NCBI GenBank assembly: GCA_023213395.1
Contig: CM041465.1
Coordinates: forward strand, 145,397,741-145,461,740
DNA from: Cycas panzhihuaensis
Lineage: Eukaryota > Cycadophyta
DNA length: 64,000 nucleotides
Direction: 5' to 3'
Position 1 is the first letter of the stretch, and every line of letters starts with the position of its first letter. The translations under genes and the position numbers were made by a program. The notes under the pieces were generated by a model that saw only the letters and a program-made list of their open reading frames with translations, was not told the DNA's origin and did no database searches. Of the stretch, positions 32,039 through 41,303 are shown piece after piece.

Positions 32039-32408
32039 ACTATAGAAGACAAGCAATCAAAAACTCGCACCCAAATATTTTGGTCCCTACAAAATCACCG
32101 CCAAGATAGGTGAAGTTGCATACCAATTAAGACTACCCGAAGGTGCAAAGATCCACGACGTCTTCCATGTTTCTTGTCTGAAAAAGAACGTTGGCGAGAA
32201 GATACTTCCACAATCCAACATACCAAAGCTTAACGAAGAAGGAAAGATGACATTGGAGCCCGAAGGAATCTTACAAACTCACACCTGGGTGCTTAGGAGC
32301 AGACAAATCAAAGAGCACCTAATCAAATGGAAGGACCTGGACACTGAAGATGCCACATGGGAGAAAGATGAGTGGTTAAAACAATTTCTGAAGCTACCAG
32401 TGCTTTGA
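32039..32408 (+). pseudogene. Integrase tail and chromodomain of chromovirus E
   Basis: One frame reads FGPYKITAKIGEVAYQLRLP, IHDVFHVSCLKK, then PEGILQTHTWVLRSRQIKEH, LIKWKDLDTEDATWE and a stop at 32406. This is the chromodomain layout: a beta start, then L-I-x-W, the DATWE motif and an acidic helix (KDEWLKQF). Chromodomains of plant chromoviruses are thought to steer integration toward marked heterochromatin. This domain is still open for most of its length although the rest of pol is broken. Confidence 0.85.
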
Positions 32409-32438
32409 GGGCAAAGCACAGTTTCATTGGGGGGGTCT

Positions 32439-32910
32439 TGAAGCGACCTTGCCTTAGGTCTAGCCGACTCCTATATAAGGTTGTGGCTGACTTCTAATTG
32501 CAGTTTTGGGTGCATCTTTTATCTCTCTGGCCGGCTTCTATCATTCCAATTGGTGCGCCTATAAATAGGGACCCTTGGGGGTCATTTGATCATCATTGTG
32601 TGCAGGTTTTCCTCTCCAATTTCGGCTTTGGCAAGTGCAAAATTTCAACCTTAGGGCTACATTTTCTGGGGAGGATCCTTGCCTCGAAGGGCTCAGTGAA
32701 CTTTCTAGGTGTACTGGTACCTTTTTCGATCATCTATTTGTATTTTGATCACAATTTGATCTTAATTCCAACAGTTGTATTTTGATTTATATTTGTTATA
32801 CATTTGATCGGGATATTTTCATACAAGGAAATTGCTATTTGAGTTATGTTTTCTATAAATTGGCTACGTTTTGCTCCTTTTTGTATTGTTTTGGTGAAAG
32901 AATCGCCACA
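32439..32910 (+). repeat. 3' LTR of chromovirus E
   Basis: It is 472 bp, starting TGAAGCGACCTTG after the polypurine tract ATTGGGGGGGTCT and ending ATCGCCACA. The TATA box TATAAATAG is at 32560-32568. Confidence 0.9.
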
Positions 32911-33031
32911 ACTATCTAGCTTAGATGGATCCTTGGTGAGCTTGGACTTGACTAGACATATCCACCAAAATGTATTGTGACAATTAAAATGTGCTCAAGA
33001 TTACAAAGAGTCTTACATTTCATGCAAGGAC
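32911..33031 (+). pseudogene. RNase H piece of copia A1 between E and I
   Basis: A 121-bp block continues the frame left at 11690: RWILGELGLD, CIVTIKM (shifted CDN), VLKITKSLTFHAR. It ends at TSD AGGAC (33027-33031), where element I begins. The next A1 block starts at 36818. Confidence 0.85.
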
Positions 33032-33443
33032 TCCAGCATTCCAAAATCTAGTCAAAAGTATGCCATGTAACCATTCAAATTGAAGGCCTCTAAACGAGGA
33101 TTCCAATGGTTCAAACGAAAGTCAAATTTGACATTTCTATCAAAAGTTATGACCATTTAAAGTAAGCTTTACCAATTTTGGAAAAATTCTGGCCAACTTC
33201 TATTTAAGCAGTATTAAGGATAATATCACCCAATCTGTCTAACTTCTAATTGAAGTATTTTAATCACTATATATAGGAAGTTTGGGCCACATTCTAAACC
33301 ATCGTCAGAGATTCTTTTGGTTGTGTATTTTCGGTTCTAGGGCTGCAATTAGCTTGTCCATTTGAGGGCTGTAGTTTGGAAGGTTCCTCGCCTCGAAGAT
33401 GGAAGATCACTTCTTCAGGAAAGAATGAACTAGATCACTACAA
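33032..33443 (+). repeat. 5' LTR of element I
   Basis: It is 412 bp, TATA box TATATATAGG at 33268-33277. The end CACTACA is followed by AG and the primer site TAGTATCAGAGC (33446-33457), the initiator Met sequence with one change. Confidence 0.87.
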
Positions 33444-33473
33444 GTAGTATCAGAGCTTCGTTTTGAAGAGAAA

Positions 33474-33600
33474 GGGCAAAGAACACTTGGAACATATAAA
33501 GGCAGTTTTGCTCATTCTTGAGAAAGCGCAATTGTTCACAAATAAGAAAAGGTGCTCTTTCGCAAAGGAGATGCTCGTACTAAGTAGTCATATGTGATGG
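33474..33600 (+). pseudogene. Gypsy reverse transcriptase shred in the leader of element I
   Basis: About 17 nt after the primer site the plus strand reads KEHLEHIKAVLLILEKAQLF, TNKKRCSFAKEMLVLSSHM. This matches the gypsy segment after the catalytic box (compare NEHLEHLRLILEVLAKKLFF, NKKKCSFGQQEPEYLGH in E at 30200-30310). Nothing else of reverse transcriptase is present. Confidence 0.7.
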
Positions 33601-33679
33601 TTTTAACTAGTAGAGAATATAGATTTTTATCATTGAAGTCACAGTCTTTATTGACAGAAAGACAGTTGAGAGCAGTATT

Positions 33680-34309
33680 TTTAGAGCAAAAAGGATGTTT
33701 GACATTTTTGAGCCCAATGAAGGCATCGATGCAAGAGAATGGGTAGAATGGGTTAAAGCTCAAAATCAATTCACAGGGAGTACAAAAATTGACGATTATT
33801 TGGCAGACTTAGAATTGTTCTTGGGAGAAAAAGCTTCAGATTAGTTCAATAATTGGTCTAACCAATCAATAGGATACACCGATTGGTTTTGGTTTCGACG
33901 TGCATTTATTAAAACATTTGGACAACAACAAAAAGATCATCAGACCCACGAGCAAGGTGACAGTACCAAAGCATCAAAGCAACCAGACGAAGGGGTAGAA
34001 GTAGAAGTAGAAGGAGAAGAAGCAAAGATTTTGCAAGAGCTAAAACAAGAACCAGTCCAGAGGAAACAAGATGACTACATAGAAGATTCGAAGCAAGCTC
34101 AAGCGATAGAAGAATCTCAAGTCAATATCAGAGAAGAAATTCAAAGTGAAGTTATACATGTTAGAATAGGCCAAATGGCCTCACAAGTCCAAGATCTAGA
34201 GACTAGACTCACTCTAGCTCTGAAAAGCATAACATGCATTAAGCATAAACAAGATAAAACACAAAGAGAGAAAGAGGAGCAAGACAAAGATACCAAATGT
34301 GTGGTGTAG
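33680..34309 (+). pseudogene. Gag-like region of element I
   Basis: The frame reads KRMFDIFEPNEGIDAREWVE, DDYLADLELFLGEKASD, WFWFRRAFIKTFGQ, fitting the retrotransposon gag fold (aromatic WF...FI.TF). An acidic, Gln/Glu-rich region follows, then a predicted coiled coil (QMASQVQDLETRLTLALKSI). One stop is present at about 33842. The last codons after about 34231 come from the inserted LTR. No zinc knuckle is seen. Confidence 0.65.
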
Positions 34310-34720
34310 GAATTGGTCCAACCACCAAAGAATACTCAGCTTTATTAGCAAACTGACAGAATAACAAAGTAGCTCCAACTCTTAATGAGAAACAATGAAG
34401 AGAGGCCTCATTAAATAGAGGAAGATGAGAGACCAAAGGCTATTGCATGATTGACTAGTGTCAATCATGCAATGCATGCTTGCATGAAGGACAAGTGTCC
34501 TTTAGGAGCTCTTGTGAGCAAAAGTGCAAGGGGGTCATTTGACCCTCAAGTGACAATGTTATGTCACTAGACATAAAGTGGGTGTGTACTTTATCACTTA
34601 AGTGATAAAGTCACCCCTAAAGTACAAAAGTGCACATAGTACATTAAAGTGCACATAATACATTAACATAAAGTACATAAAGCTTAACATGTAAACATAA
34701 GATAAACATAAGGTTTAACA
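34232..34720 (-). repeat. Inverted, truncated LTR of the A2/A3 copia lineage inside element I
   Basis: On the minus strand this begins TGTTAAACCTTATG at 34720 and matches the LTRs at 40730-41289 and 57822-58374, including GTTGGACCAATTCC and a palindrome TTATCACTTAAGTGATAA at 34591-34608. Compared with those LTRs the last about 70-95 bp are missing, and no TSD was found (flanks TAACA and ATACT), so it is a fragment rather than a clean solo LTR. Confidence 0.75.
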
Positions 34721-34807
34721 ATACTGGGGCAGCACGAAGACAAGGAAGAACAAGTCAATTTTGAAGAAGAATCACAAAAAACTTCATGCAAGGTACTCAT
34801 TAATCCT

Positions 34808-35503
34808 GTGTTGCACATGCACATCTCTTTTGGTAGCATCATTTGTCCTCTCTCTTTTCCTTGCTCAGTAGTTGTAGCAAAATTTTCTTTTCCAAATCAT
34901 GTAGTTAGCCATAATCATAATCTCGTTAACTCTAGTTTTTTCATAGGTCAAATCCCAATCCCTCTTTGTAACCCTAGTTCATCCCTTTATTTACATACTT
35001 TTTCACCCCCCATAGATCATCCTCAACAGGATACTCTACAACTTCAATCTGTTCATCATGTTTTATCTCTTAGTATTACCCCTTACAAAACCTTGTTCGA
35101 CCTTTCCCAAACCCCTTCAATTTCATATCATCAATATTGTTTTCTTCCGTTAAATCTTTTCTTTTGTTTGAATACCATTCCTAAAAAACTATTAAAGCCT
35201 TCTTTTCATAAAGAACATCTATTGCTAATTCCCCATCCATCCTTCTCTCCCAAAAAGCGTTGTGGTCCAACAAAACCTGCACAAATTATCATCCCCATCC
35301 AAGGCATATTCCAAAATTTATCCTTTCTTCCTATACCTTCAAAGCTATGCTTGATCTCAATTCATAATTCCTCCTTTTCTTTTTCTTTTCACAATAAGGA
35401 ATCGCAAATCCATGACCCTTATGAGCAATTCTTTTTACAAAATCCTTCTTTCTCCTTCCATAAACCATTTCATTTGAAAACCAAATGTGCAAACACAAGG
35501 TAA
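34808..35503 (+). CDS. 231-codon open frame in element I, unknown
   Basis: This is an uninterrupted frame with GTG first and ATG at 34817. The product would be rich in Ser, Pro, Phe, Leu and His (LCNPSSSLYLHTFSPPIDHP, FHKEHLLLIPHPSFSPKKR), with several hydrophobic stretches but no clear signal peptide, zinc finger or known motif. The DNA is strongly C+T-rich on this strand, which by itself lowers stop-codon frequency, so the open frame may be a composition effect. It lies where pol genes would be, and the host element's gag is broken. I do not recognise it. Confidence 0.3.
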   Translation: MLHMHISFGSIICPLSFPCSVVVAKFSFPNHVVSHNHNLVNSSFFIGQIPIPLCNPSSSLYLHTFSPPIDHPQQDTLQLQSVHHVLSLSITPYKTLFDLSQTPSISYHQYCFLPLNLFFCLNTIPKKLLKPSFHKEHLLLIPHPSFSPKKRCGPTKPAQIIIPIQGIFQNLSFLPIPSKLCLISIHNSSFSFSFHNKESQIHDPYEQFFLQNPSFSFHKPFHLKTKCANTR

Positions 35504-35762
35504 GATAGGGACAAGAGAGTTGAGACACATCACAGGTCCCAGGATCCTCCTGATGCAGAACAAGATACAGCATGTACCTGGTCACAGGAACAACCATCGG
35601 CAAATTCAAGATGCCTGCTAGCAAAGCTCCATAGAAGACACAAGATCAAACCAAATCTTCATGACCTACAAGATCTAACAAGAGGTGGTTGAAAGATTAG
35701 ACCGAGCTACAAGCATTTCTCAATACCTTGAGGGCGAAGTATTATTTTAAAGGGAGAGGAAT
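35504..35762 (+). other. 3' internal end of element I with polypurine tract
   Basis: Non-coding or decayed sequence ends in a purine-rich tract, AAAGGGAGAGGAAT (about 35749-35762), which abuts the 3' LTR, as expected for plus-strand priming. Confidence 0.6.
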
Positions 35763-36812
35763 TGTAGCATTCCAAAATCTAATCAAAATTATGCCATGTA
35801 ACCATTCAAATTGAAGGCCTCTGAACGAGGATTCCAACGATTCAGACGAAAGTCAATTCTGACATTTCTATCAAAAGTTATAACCATTTAAAGTTAGCCT
35901 ACAAGTTTTGGAGAAATTCTGGCCGACTTCTATTTAAGCAGTATTAAGGATATGTTAGATAATGTGACAACAATGATTTGGAGGCTAAAATTTTGACAGG
36001 TTGGCAGCATGGTTTCCCCCCCAAACCTTCCTTGGGGGGTTTCAAGGGGGGCAGGAGCCCTCCTTAGCCAGGGGGGTGTGGGGGGCTTCGGGGGTGATAG
36101 CCCCCGACCCAAAAAACAAGCACTGGAAAGTATATTAAATTGTAAAGAGAATCAGGGTCGTTTGCTCAAAATACCCTAGATTCTATGGTCGAGATTTGTG
36201 CCTTGTATGACTCTCTCATGTAGCCTAATTTAGGACATTTTTCATCATGTTGATGGTGTTTGATGTATTGTATGTACTGTGAGAAGTTGGGCGACTAGTT
36301 GTTGTTGTTGTGAGCACTCTACTACAGATTGTGTACATTTTCTCCATTCTTTGACAATAAAGATCGATACCTTTCATATGTGGATGTTTCCCTAGCACAC
36401 TACTAGGGTTTTACCACGTTATATCGAGTGTATATGTGATGCTTAGCTTTCTTGTTCATTTTATTGTATTATCTCTGGTTTAAGAACTTGCATATTAAAT
36501 TTTAGTTTTGATTCCTGTAACTAGTTGCAAGAATAGTTTAGATCTTGGTGGCGGTTTCAGGTTATTGGGAACTTATCTTCTCAACAGGATAATATCACCA
36601 AGTCTGGCCAATTTCTAATTGAAGTATTTTGATCACTATATATAGAAAGTTTGGTCCGCATCCTAAACCATCATTGGAGGTTCTTTTAGCTATGTACTTT
36701 CTATTCTAGGGCTACAATTAACTCGCCCATTTGGGGGCTGCAGTTTGAAGGGTTCCTCGCCTCGAAGAGAAAAGCTTAGTTCTTCAGGAAAGACTAAACT
36801 AGATCGCTACAA
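35763..36812 (+). repeat. 3' LTR of element I (interrupted by solo LTR K)
   Basis: The halves 35763-35952 and 36602-36812 pair with 33032-33443. They are separated by K with TSD GGATA. Confidence 0.87.
35953..36596 (+). mobile_element. Solo LTR K with a GC-rich hairpin region
   Basis: It is 644 bp with TGTTAGATAATG start and CTCAACA end and perfect TSD GGATA (35948-35952 and 36597-36601). There is no internal region or second LTR, so it is a solo LTR left by LTR-LTR recombination. It holds a striking block of C and G runs at about 36014-36108 able to fold back on itself. AATAAAG at 36355 may be a polyadenylation signal. Family unknown. Confidence 0.85.
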
Positions 36813-36817
36813 GGACC

Positions 36818-37003
36818 AAGCACATTGAGGTACATCACCATTTCATTTACGAGCATCTTTAGAACGATGAGGTCGGTCTCATCTAAAACCCTGCAGATCA
36901 ACATCTGGTAAACATCTTTACCAAAGCACTTAATAAAGAAAAATTTGAGCATTTTAGAGAAGGCCTTGGTGTACGACTTAACAATGTAAACATTAAGGGA
37001 GGG
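36818..37003 (+). pseudogene. RNase H C-terminal end of copia A1
   Basis: The frame cut at HAR (33031) continues TKHIEVHHHFIYEHL, DQHLVNIFTKALNKEKFEHF, REGLGVRLNN and a stop at the LTR edge. Two in-frame stops lie in the middle. The polypurine tract AAGGGAGGG abuts the 3' LTR. Confidence 0.88.
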
Positions 37004-37427
37004 TGTTAGAACCTCTGTGTTTTACTGTTAAGTCATATATATTTAGGCACTTTATGCTTAACATATAAAGTGTACTATTTTTCTAATGTTGTAACCTTAA
37101 GTTGTAACTTAAGGGACTAAAGCCCCATTTCCCCCTCTTTAGGCATGAATGCACAAATCTATGCATGATTGACGATTGTCAATCATGCTGTGACGCTGAG
37201 GGGAACTCTCTCATCTATATAAAAGACCATTTTCTCTTGTGATGTATAGCATGAAAAATGAGTGTATTGTTATGCTATTAAGATTAATTTACCTTTATTG
37301 AAAAGTAAAACAATTCTACCTCCTCCATCTTCTTGTGTGATTATATGCTTATGATCAAATTCTTGTGGGTGTTCTTGTCAATTTGCTGTCTTTCGATATT
37401 CCCCAAATATATTTGCTTTCTCAAACA
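37004..37427 (+). repeat. 3' LTR of copia A1
   Basis: It starts TGTTAGAACCTCTGTG. The end is placed provisionally at CTCAAACA (37427); no 5' LTR survives to confirm it. It contains an inverted repeat CCTTAAGTT-GT-AACTTAAGG at 37095-37114 and a TATA box near 37216. Confidence 0.65.
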
Positions 37428-38420
37428 CTAAGTGACTTCATATTCTAGACCTACTTGCAAACCCAACCCTACAAATAATGGTCTAATGGAGTTAACCCAA
37501 ATCCTTATTGGTTATATTTTGGAGTGTGGATGATCGGGTTTGTGACAAATGGCCCATCTAAAAGGTGTATCAGGGGCCTGAGTATGTGAACAATGTCTAA
37601 GCTTCTACTAGTCATGAGAGGTCAAGGAATGCTTTTGGCCCAAGAAAGGAAGGAAACAACTTCTTGGTAATGTGTATCCTGATATATTTTGTAAGGTTCA
37701 AGATCCCTGCCCTCACACACCCAAAATCCCAAAGGGGGGTGGGGGTAGAGGGTGGGGAGAGGGTGGACTGTATCAAATGTTTTATCCTCTGGCCTACTAG
37801 CTCTGAAAACATGTCAGAAACAAAAATAGAGAGAAACGTTCCTGTTCCTTAAAACGTAGATTCAAATAGTGTTACCAGTGGTATATTCTACAGGCAGGTC
37901 ATACAAAAAGCATGGCACCTAAACAATCATGTGTAAAGATTCCTTCATTACCAATGCTAACAAATAATTAGAGCAATCTACTCGGTTCCAATTCAATGCC
38001 AATTCACGTTTTGACCCAAATACCATACCCTCTCTACTGGAAAGCTCATCAGTGAAAGTTTCAATGTTCAACATCCTTAATGTGGTTCAAATGACAACCA
38101 ACATGTACTCTGGTTGTAATTATCTATATTCATATTGGAAAGTAGAGACAAAATCCAACACCACATCCAAGAAATTGGATCTCCAGTGCCTTATATTTGT
38201 CGAAATGTAGAAAGTTTTTAAGGCCAATCTACTACCTCAGCCCGCAAACTGTCTATGAACTGAAGTTCAAACATTCTCATCACATACCAGTTAGAAACCT
38301 GATCTTTCAGAGGAACTTGTAAATCATCACAGCATTCATCAGTACTTCTTTTAGATCTATGAACAGCTCACTCCAATCTTTTTCAATAAAAGGGAAAAAT
38401 GCTGAAGAATTAGAGTGATG
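37428..38420. other. No gene recognised; likely SAC9 intron sequence
   Basis: This stretch separates the nested cluster from the SAC9 exon at 38427. No further SAC9 exon is readable on the minus strand. A G-run stretch with quadruplex potential lies at 37733-37765 on the plus strand. The frame at 38307-38426 only continues the exon past a strong splice donor. Confidence 0.5.
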
Positions 38421-38426
38421 ACTCAC

Positions 38427-39275
38427 TGAGTACAATAAACTTGCGTGTGGATATTCTGCAAGGGAACTTTCACCACGGAACAATGTCTGTAACGAACTTT
38501 CATCTGTTTTTCTCCCCTCCAGGTTTTCCCTTTTCACACCAAGTTCCATGCTAAATTCTCTTGGGCTACTACCTACTAGCTGTTGTAAAGCCTTCAAACC
38601 TGCAGCTTTAACACGAGACCTCCGCCGCAAAGCACTTAAAACCCTGACACGATCCAGAAGAAGAGCATCGAGAATAATTTGAGGACAGCATGCTTTGCAA
38701 AGGACTCCATCTGCAACTGAGGCACGGGAAGTAGAACCGCCATTACTTGAGCCACCATGACTTGATCCACTTCGGTTTGGAACAGCTTCAGGATTTATTG
38801 AATCACGTGAATTATTGTTATTGAGTAAAACACTGCCGCGCCCTGCTGTGCAAGCACTGCATACCTTTCTTGCACAACTTGTACAAAGTAGAACCTTGGG
38901 TGTTCTCTGAATAAAAGCTTTAGAACCTAACGTATTGATCTGTCCCTTTTCAGCACGAACCTCGCAGTCAGGGTCTAGACATTTATCTCCAAAACCATTC
39001 ACATTCCAAAAGTCAATATCATCTTCTAGCTCTCCCTCCAGACCAATAGCTGATAATTTCTTGTCTTCAAAGGCAATATGGCTTAGAAATGCAAGATTAC
39101 GTGCAACTTTGCGTAACTGTGTTACATACGAGGAATCTAACAGCCTGTTGGGATCAATAGTGGCAGGATCACGACCAACAGACAGCAGAGCTCTGTCCCT
39201 TTGGGCAGCTGACAAATTCAACTGAAGACGTTCAATTTCAAGCTTCATGGTCTCTTCATAGTCCAACTGTTTTGC
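38427..39275 (-). CDS. SAC9: SAC9-like phosphoinositide phosphatase, exon (C-terminal half)
   Basis: This 849-bp (283-codon) minus-strand exon has no stop. It starts after acceptor TTTTGCAG (39276-39277) with AKQLDYEETMKLEIERLQ and passes through a predicted coiled coil (LNLSAAQRDRALLSVG), DPATIDPNRLL, GLEGELEDDIDFWNVNGFGD, a cysteine-rich cluster (CLDPDC, CTSCARKVCSAC, CKACC), a Ser/Gly/Asn-rich loop and LDALLLDRVRVLSALRRR, ending AEYPHASLLYS before donor GTGAGT (38421-38426). The order matches the region of plant SAC9 well after the SAC phosphatase and WW domains. SAC9 is known in Arabidopsis to act on phosphatidylinositol 4,5-bisphosphate at the plasma membrane and endosomes. The phase-0 donor suggests further exons to the left; the open frame runs on to a stop at 38307, which is probably intron read-through. 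Confidence 0.85.
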
Positions 39276-40368
39276 CTGCAAAATGAAAAAAATGCATGGC
39301 ATTGGCAGTTTTCTTAGAAAAAATTTGACAATCTTTCTCAAGAACATTTTCGCTACTGTTAAAAACACCAAAACAATGAACAAAGCATGCAGCTTATACA
39401 AAAGTCATATGAATTCAGTACAGAACTTGCAAACATCAAATCGACTAAATGTTTATGCACTAATAGACCAATACTGAAGTTGGCATTTTAACCATTCAAG
39501 AACTGACCATTGAAATTTCCCCTATCAGAAGATAATAAAGCATATAGTTACTATTATGCCATCATCCAAATTCAGCGTATTAGTAAGGTTGGATCTGGAC
39601 CCATCATGATTTAAATTCTTTCAGCATACAGAGTTTTAGAATAGACAAAAGTGTTTTAAATCTGTTAAAATGCAGAGCTTTAAAAATAGACAAAATTTTC
39701 ACTTTCAAGTTGTAGTCTGCACTAAGTTGAGAACCAAAATACATTTCATCTTTCCCAACCCCAAATCAAAGATACATTTAACTGTCATACAAGGAATTTC
39801 ATAGAAAACAGAAGAAACTTGTCAGCTACGGTGACCTTACATGTCATGCACCTTCTTGATGGTGTTAGAAAGGGGCTTGTTAGATTGGCTAAGCTATCTC
39901 TGGAAGATGCGCAATAGCTGCTTGTTGAACAATCCCAAAAAATTTAATGCACAAATAGTAGAAGGGATGCTTTGTTTGAGTAATTTACATAAATAAATAT
40001 GGCATTAAAAAGTTATGCCATGGCCATATTAACATTTATCAATTCGAAAAAAAATAGGCAGAAAACCACAACACAGAATCAGCCCCAGCCCAATTGACTC
40101 ACTAGGACCCACATTGTGGGATTATACATTAATAATAAACAACAAATTGGCACAATAATTGTTAGTACTTTTGTTTCCATACAAACATAAAATAAGCATT
40201 TTCAATCCTTTGCATTACTTAAATAGTACTAAATCCAAACCTTCATTTCAATTTCCATGGCTCATCATCTCCAAACTTGTAGCTCATGTTCATATGACTA
40301 CAGATGGCCATCGAGTAGATCTTAATCAATGATCTAACAGGGCTTAAGCCTTCAATGGTGGTCTTATG

Positions 40369-40723
40369 TGTTGGAGTGGCAATTAATTATTTAGCCACTT
40401 GTTAATGTTAATGTGCTGGTTTAATTATGTGATTAACGAAAATGTGCAAGTTATGCAGAGGGTCATAACCCTTAACGGTTAACACCTCTTGAGGGATTAT
40501 AAATATCCTAGAGTCCCTTATATATTTATATCAATCAAGTTGGAATCAATGTGATTGATAGATCTTTTGTGGTGGGTTTGTACCTAAAAGGGTTTCCCAT
40601 GTATATCCTGTGTATTGTGCAACTATTCTCTGTTTATTTTGTTTGCTCGTTGTGTATGGTGAAGATTCTACAAAGTGTAAATATGTATGCATTCATTCAT
40701 GTTTCTTAACATGGTATCAGAGC
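40369..40723 (+). repeat. LTR H with primer binding site
   Basis: LTR 40369-40711 (343 bp) starts TGTTGGAGTGG and ends CTTAACA, directly followed by TGGTATCAGAGC (40712-40723), a perfect initiator Met primer site. The element's internal region is cut 6 bp later by copia A2. No second copy of this LTR was found in the window. The family is unassigned. Confidence 0.8.
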
Positions 40724-40729
40724 CGTAAA

Positions 40730-41289
40730 TGTTAAACCTTATGTTTACATGTTAAGTATGTGTACTTTATTTTTTCATATATTACCTATACTTTTTGTAC
40801 TTTATGGGGTGACTTATCACTTAAGTGATAAAGTGCACACCCACATTCTTTCCAGTGACACAACATTGTCACTAAAGGGTCAAATGGACCCTCATGCATC
40901 TTTGCTCACTTGAGAGCCCAAAAGGACACATGTCCTAGATGCATGACATGCAAGACATGCAAAGCATGTTGCTTGGATGATTGCCACTTGTCAATCATCC
41001 AATGCCCTTAGGTCTCTTCAATTACTCTATATATTAACACCTCTCCTCATGTTTCATATGTAGAGTTGGAGTTGTATTGTTATGCTATCAATTTTCTAAT
41101 CAACTAGTATTGATTTGGAGATTGGACCAATTCCATCTCCTCCCATTTGGTATCATCTTGCTCTTTATGCTTTGATCTTGTTCATTTGAATCTCATTTCC
41201 ATTATTAAGCTTTGATCTCTTGCTTTCTAAAACTAGAAAGGATTATCTCCTACATCTTGAGAATTATGGGGCTAAAGCCTCCTTCAACA
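40730..41289 (+). repeat. 5' LTR of copia A2
   Basis: It is 560 bp, TGTTAAACCTTATG to CTTCAACA, followed by TT and TGGTATGAGAGA (41292-41303), an altered initiator Met site. Palindrome TTATCACTTAAGTGATAA at 40814-40831; TATA region at 41028-41034. Confidence 0.85.
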
Positions 41290-41303
41290 TTTGGTATGAG
41301 AGA

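Larger units (their letters stand above)
11691..32910 (+). mobile_element. Gypsy chromovirus E, split by copia C
   Basis: This is a Ty3/gypsy element with LTRs of about 472 bp starting TGAAGCGACC and ending CGCCACA. The 5' LTR is split: its first 29 bp (11691-11719) lie left of C and the remaining 444 bp (27444-27887) right of it. Internal order is gag, protease, reverse transcriptase, RNase H, integrase, chromodomain (27888-32438). The chromodomain places it among plant chromoviruses. LTR divergence of about 8% by eye and many stops mark it as old. A second partial copy (E2) is at 55495-57821. Confidence 0.88.
33032..36812 (+). mobile_element. Non-autonomous gag-only LTR element I
   Basis: The LTRs (about 410 bp; TGTAGCATTCC at the 3' copy, TCCAGCATTCC at the 5' copy) end ATCGCTACA or ATCACTACA and are flanked by perfect TSD AGGAC (33027-33031 and 36813-36817). 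The internal 2.3 kb holds a reverse transcriptase shred, a gag-like region, an inverted fragment of an A-lineage LTR and a 231-codon open frame of unknown nature, but no pol genes. The layout resembles elements called TR-GAG (terminal repeats with gag only). LTR divergence is about 10-12% by eye. Confidence 0.85.
836..37427 (+). mobile_element. Copia element A1, host of the nested cluster
   Basis: This is a single plus-strand Ty1/copia element in four blocks: leader and gag start (836-1544), gag to RNase H (7925-11690), a short RNase H piece (32911-33031) and the RNase H end plus 3' LTR (36818-37427). The reading frame resumes correctly after each insertion. For example, gag codons up to 1544 continue in frame at 7925 across TSD CCATC, and HAR/T continues across TSD AGGAC at 33031/36813. 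Many stops and frameshifts show the element is old. Its 5' LTR and most of its leader are missing, replaced by element J at about 836. Its gag resembles that of C, A2 and A3 below. Confidence 0.85.

Noticed and set aside
34232-34720. Complete solo LTR of the A lineage inside element I
   Set aside because: The end of the LTR is missing and the flanks do not form a TSD, so it is listed only as a fragment.
38307-38426. Continuation of the SAC9 exon to a stop at 38307 as the true C terminus
   Set aside because: A strong donor (TCA/GTGAGT) ends the exon at 38427, the residues beyond it do not resemble SAC9, and plant SAC9 continues for several hundred residues past this point.
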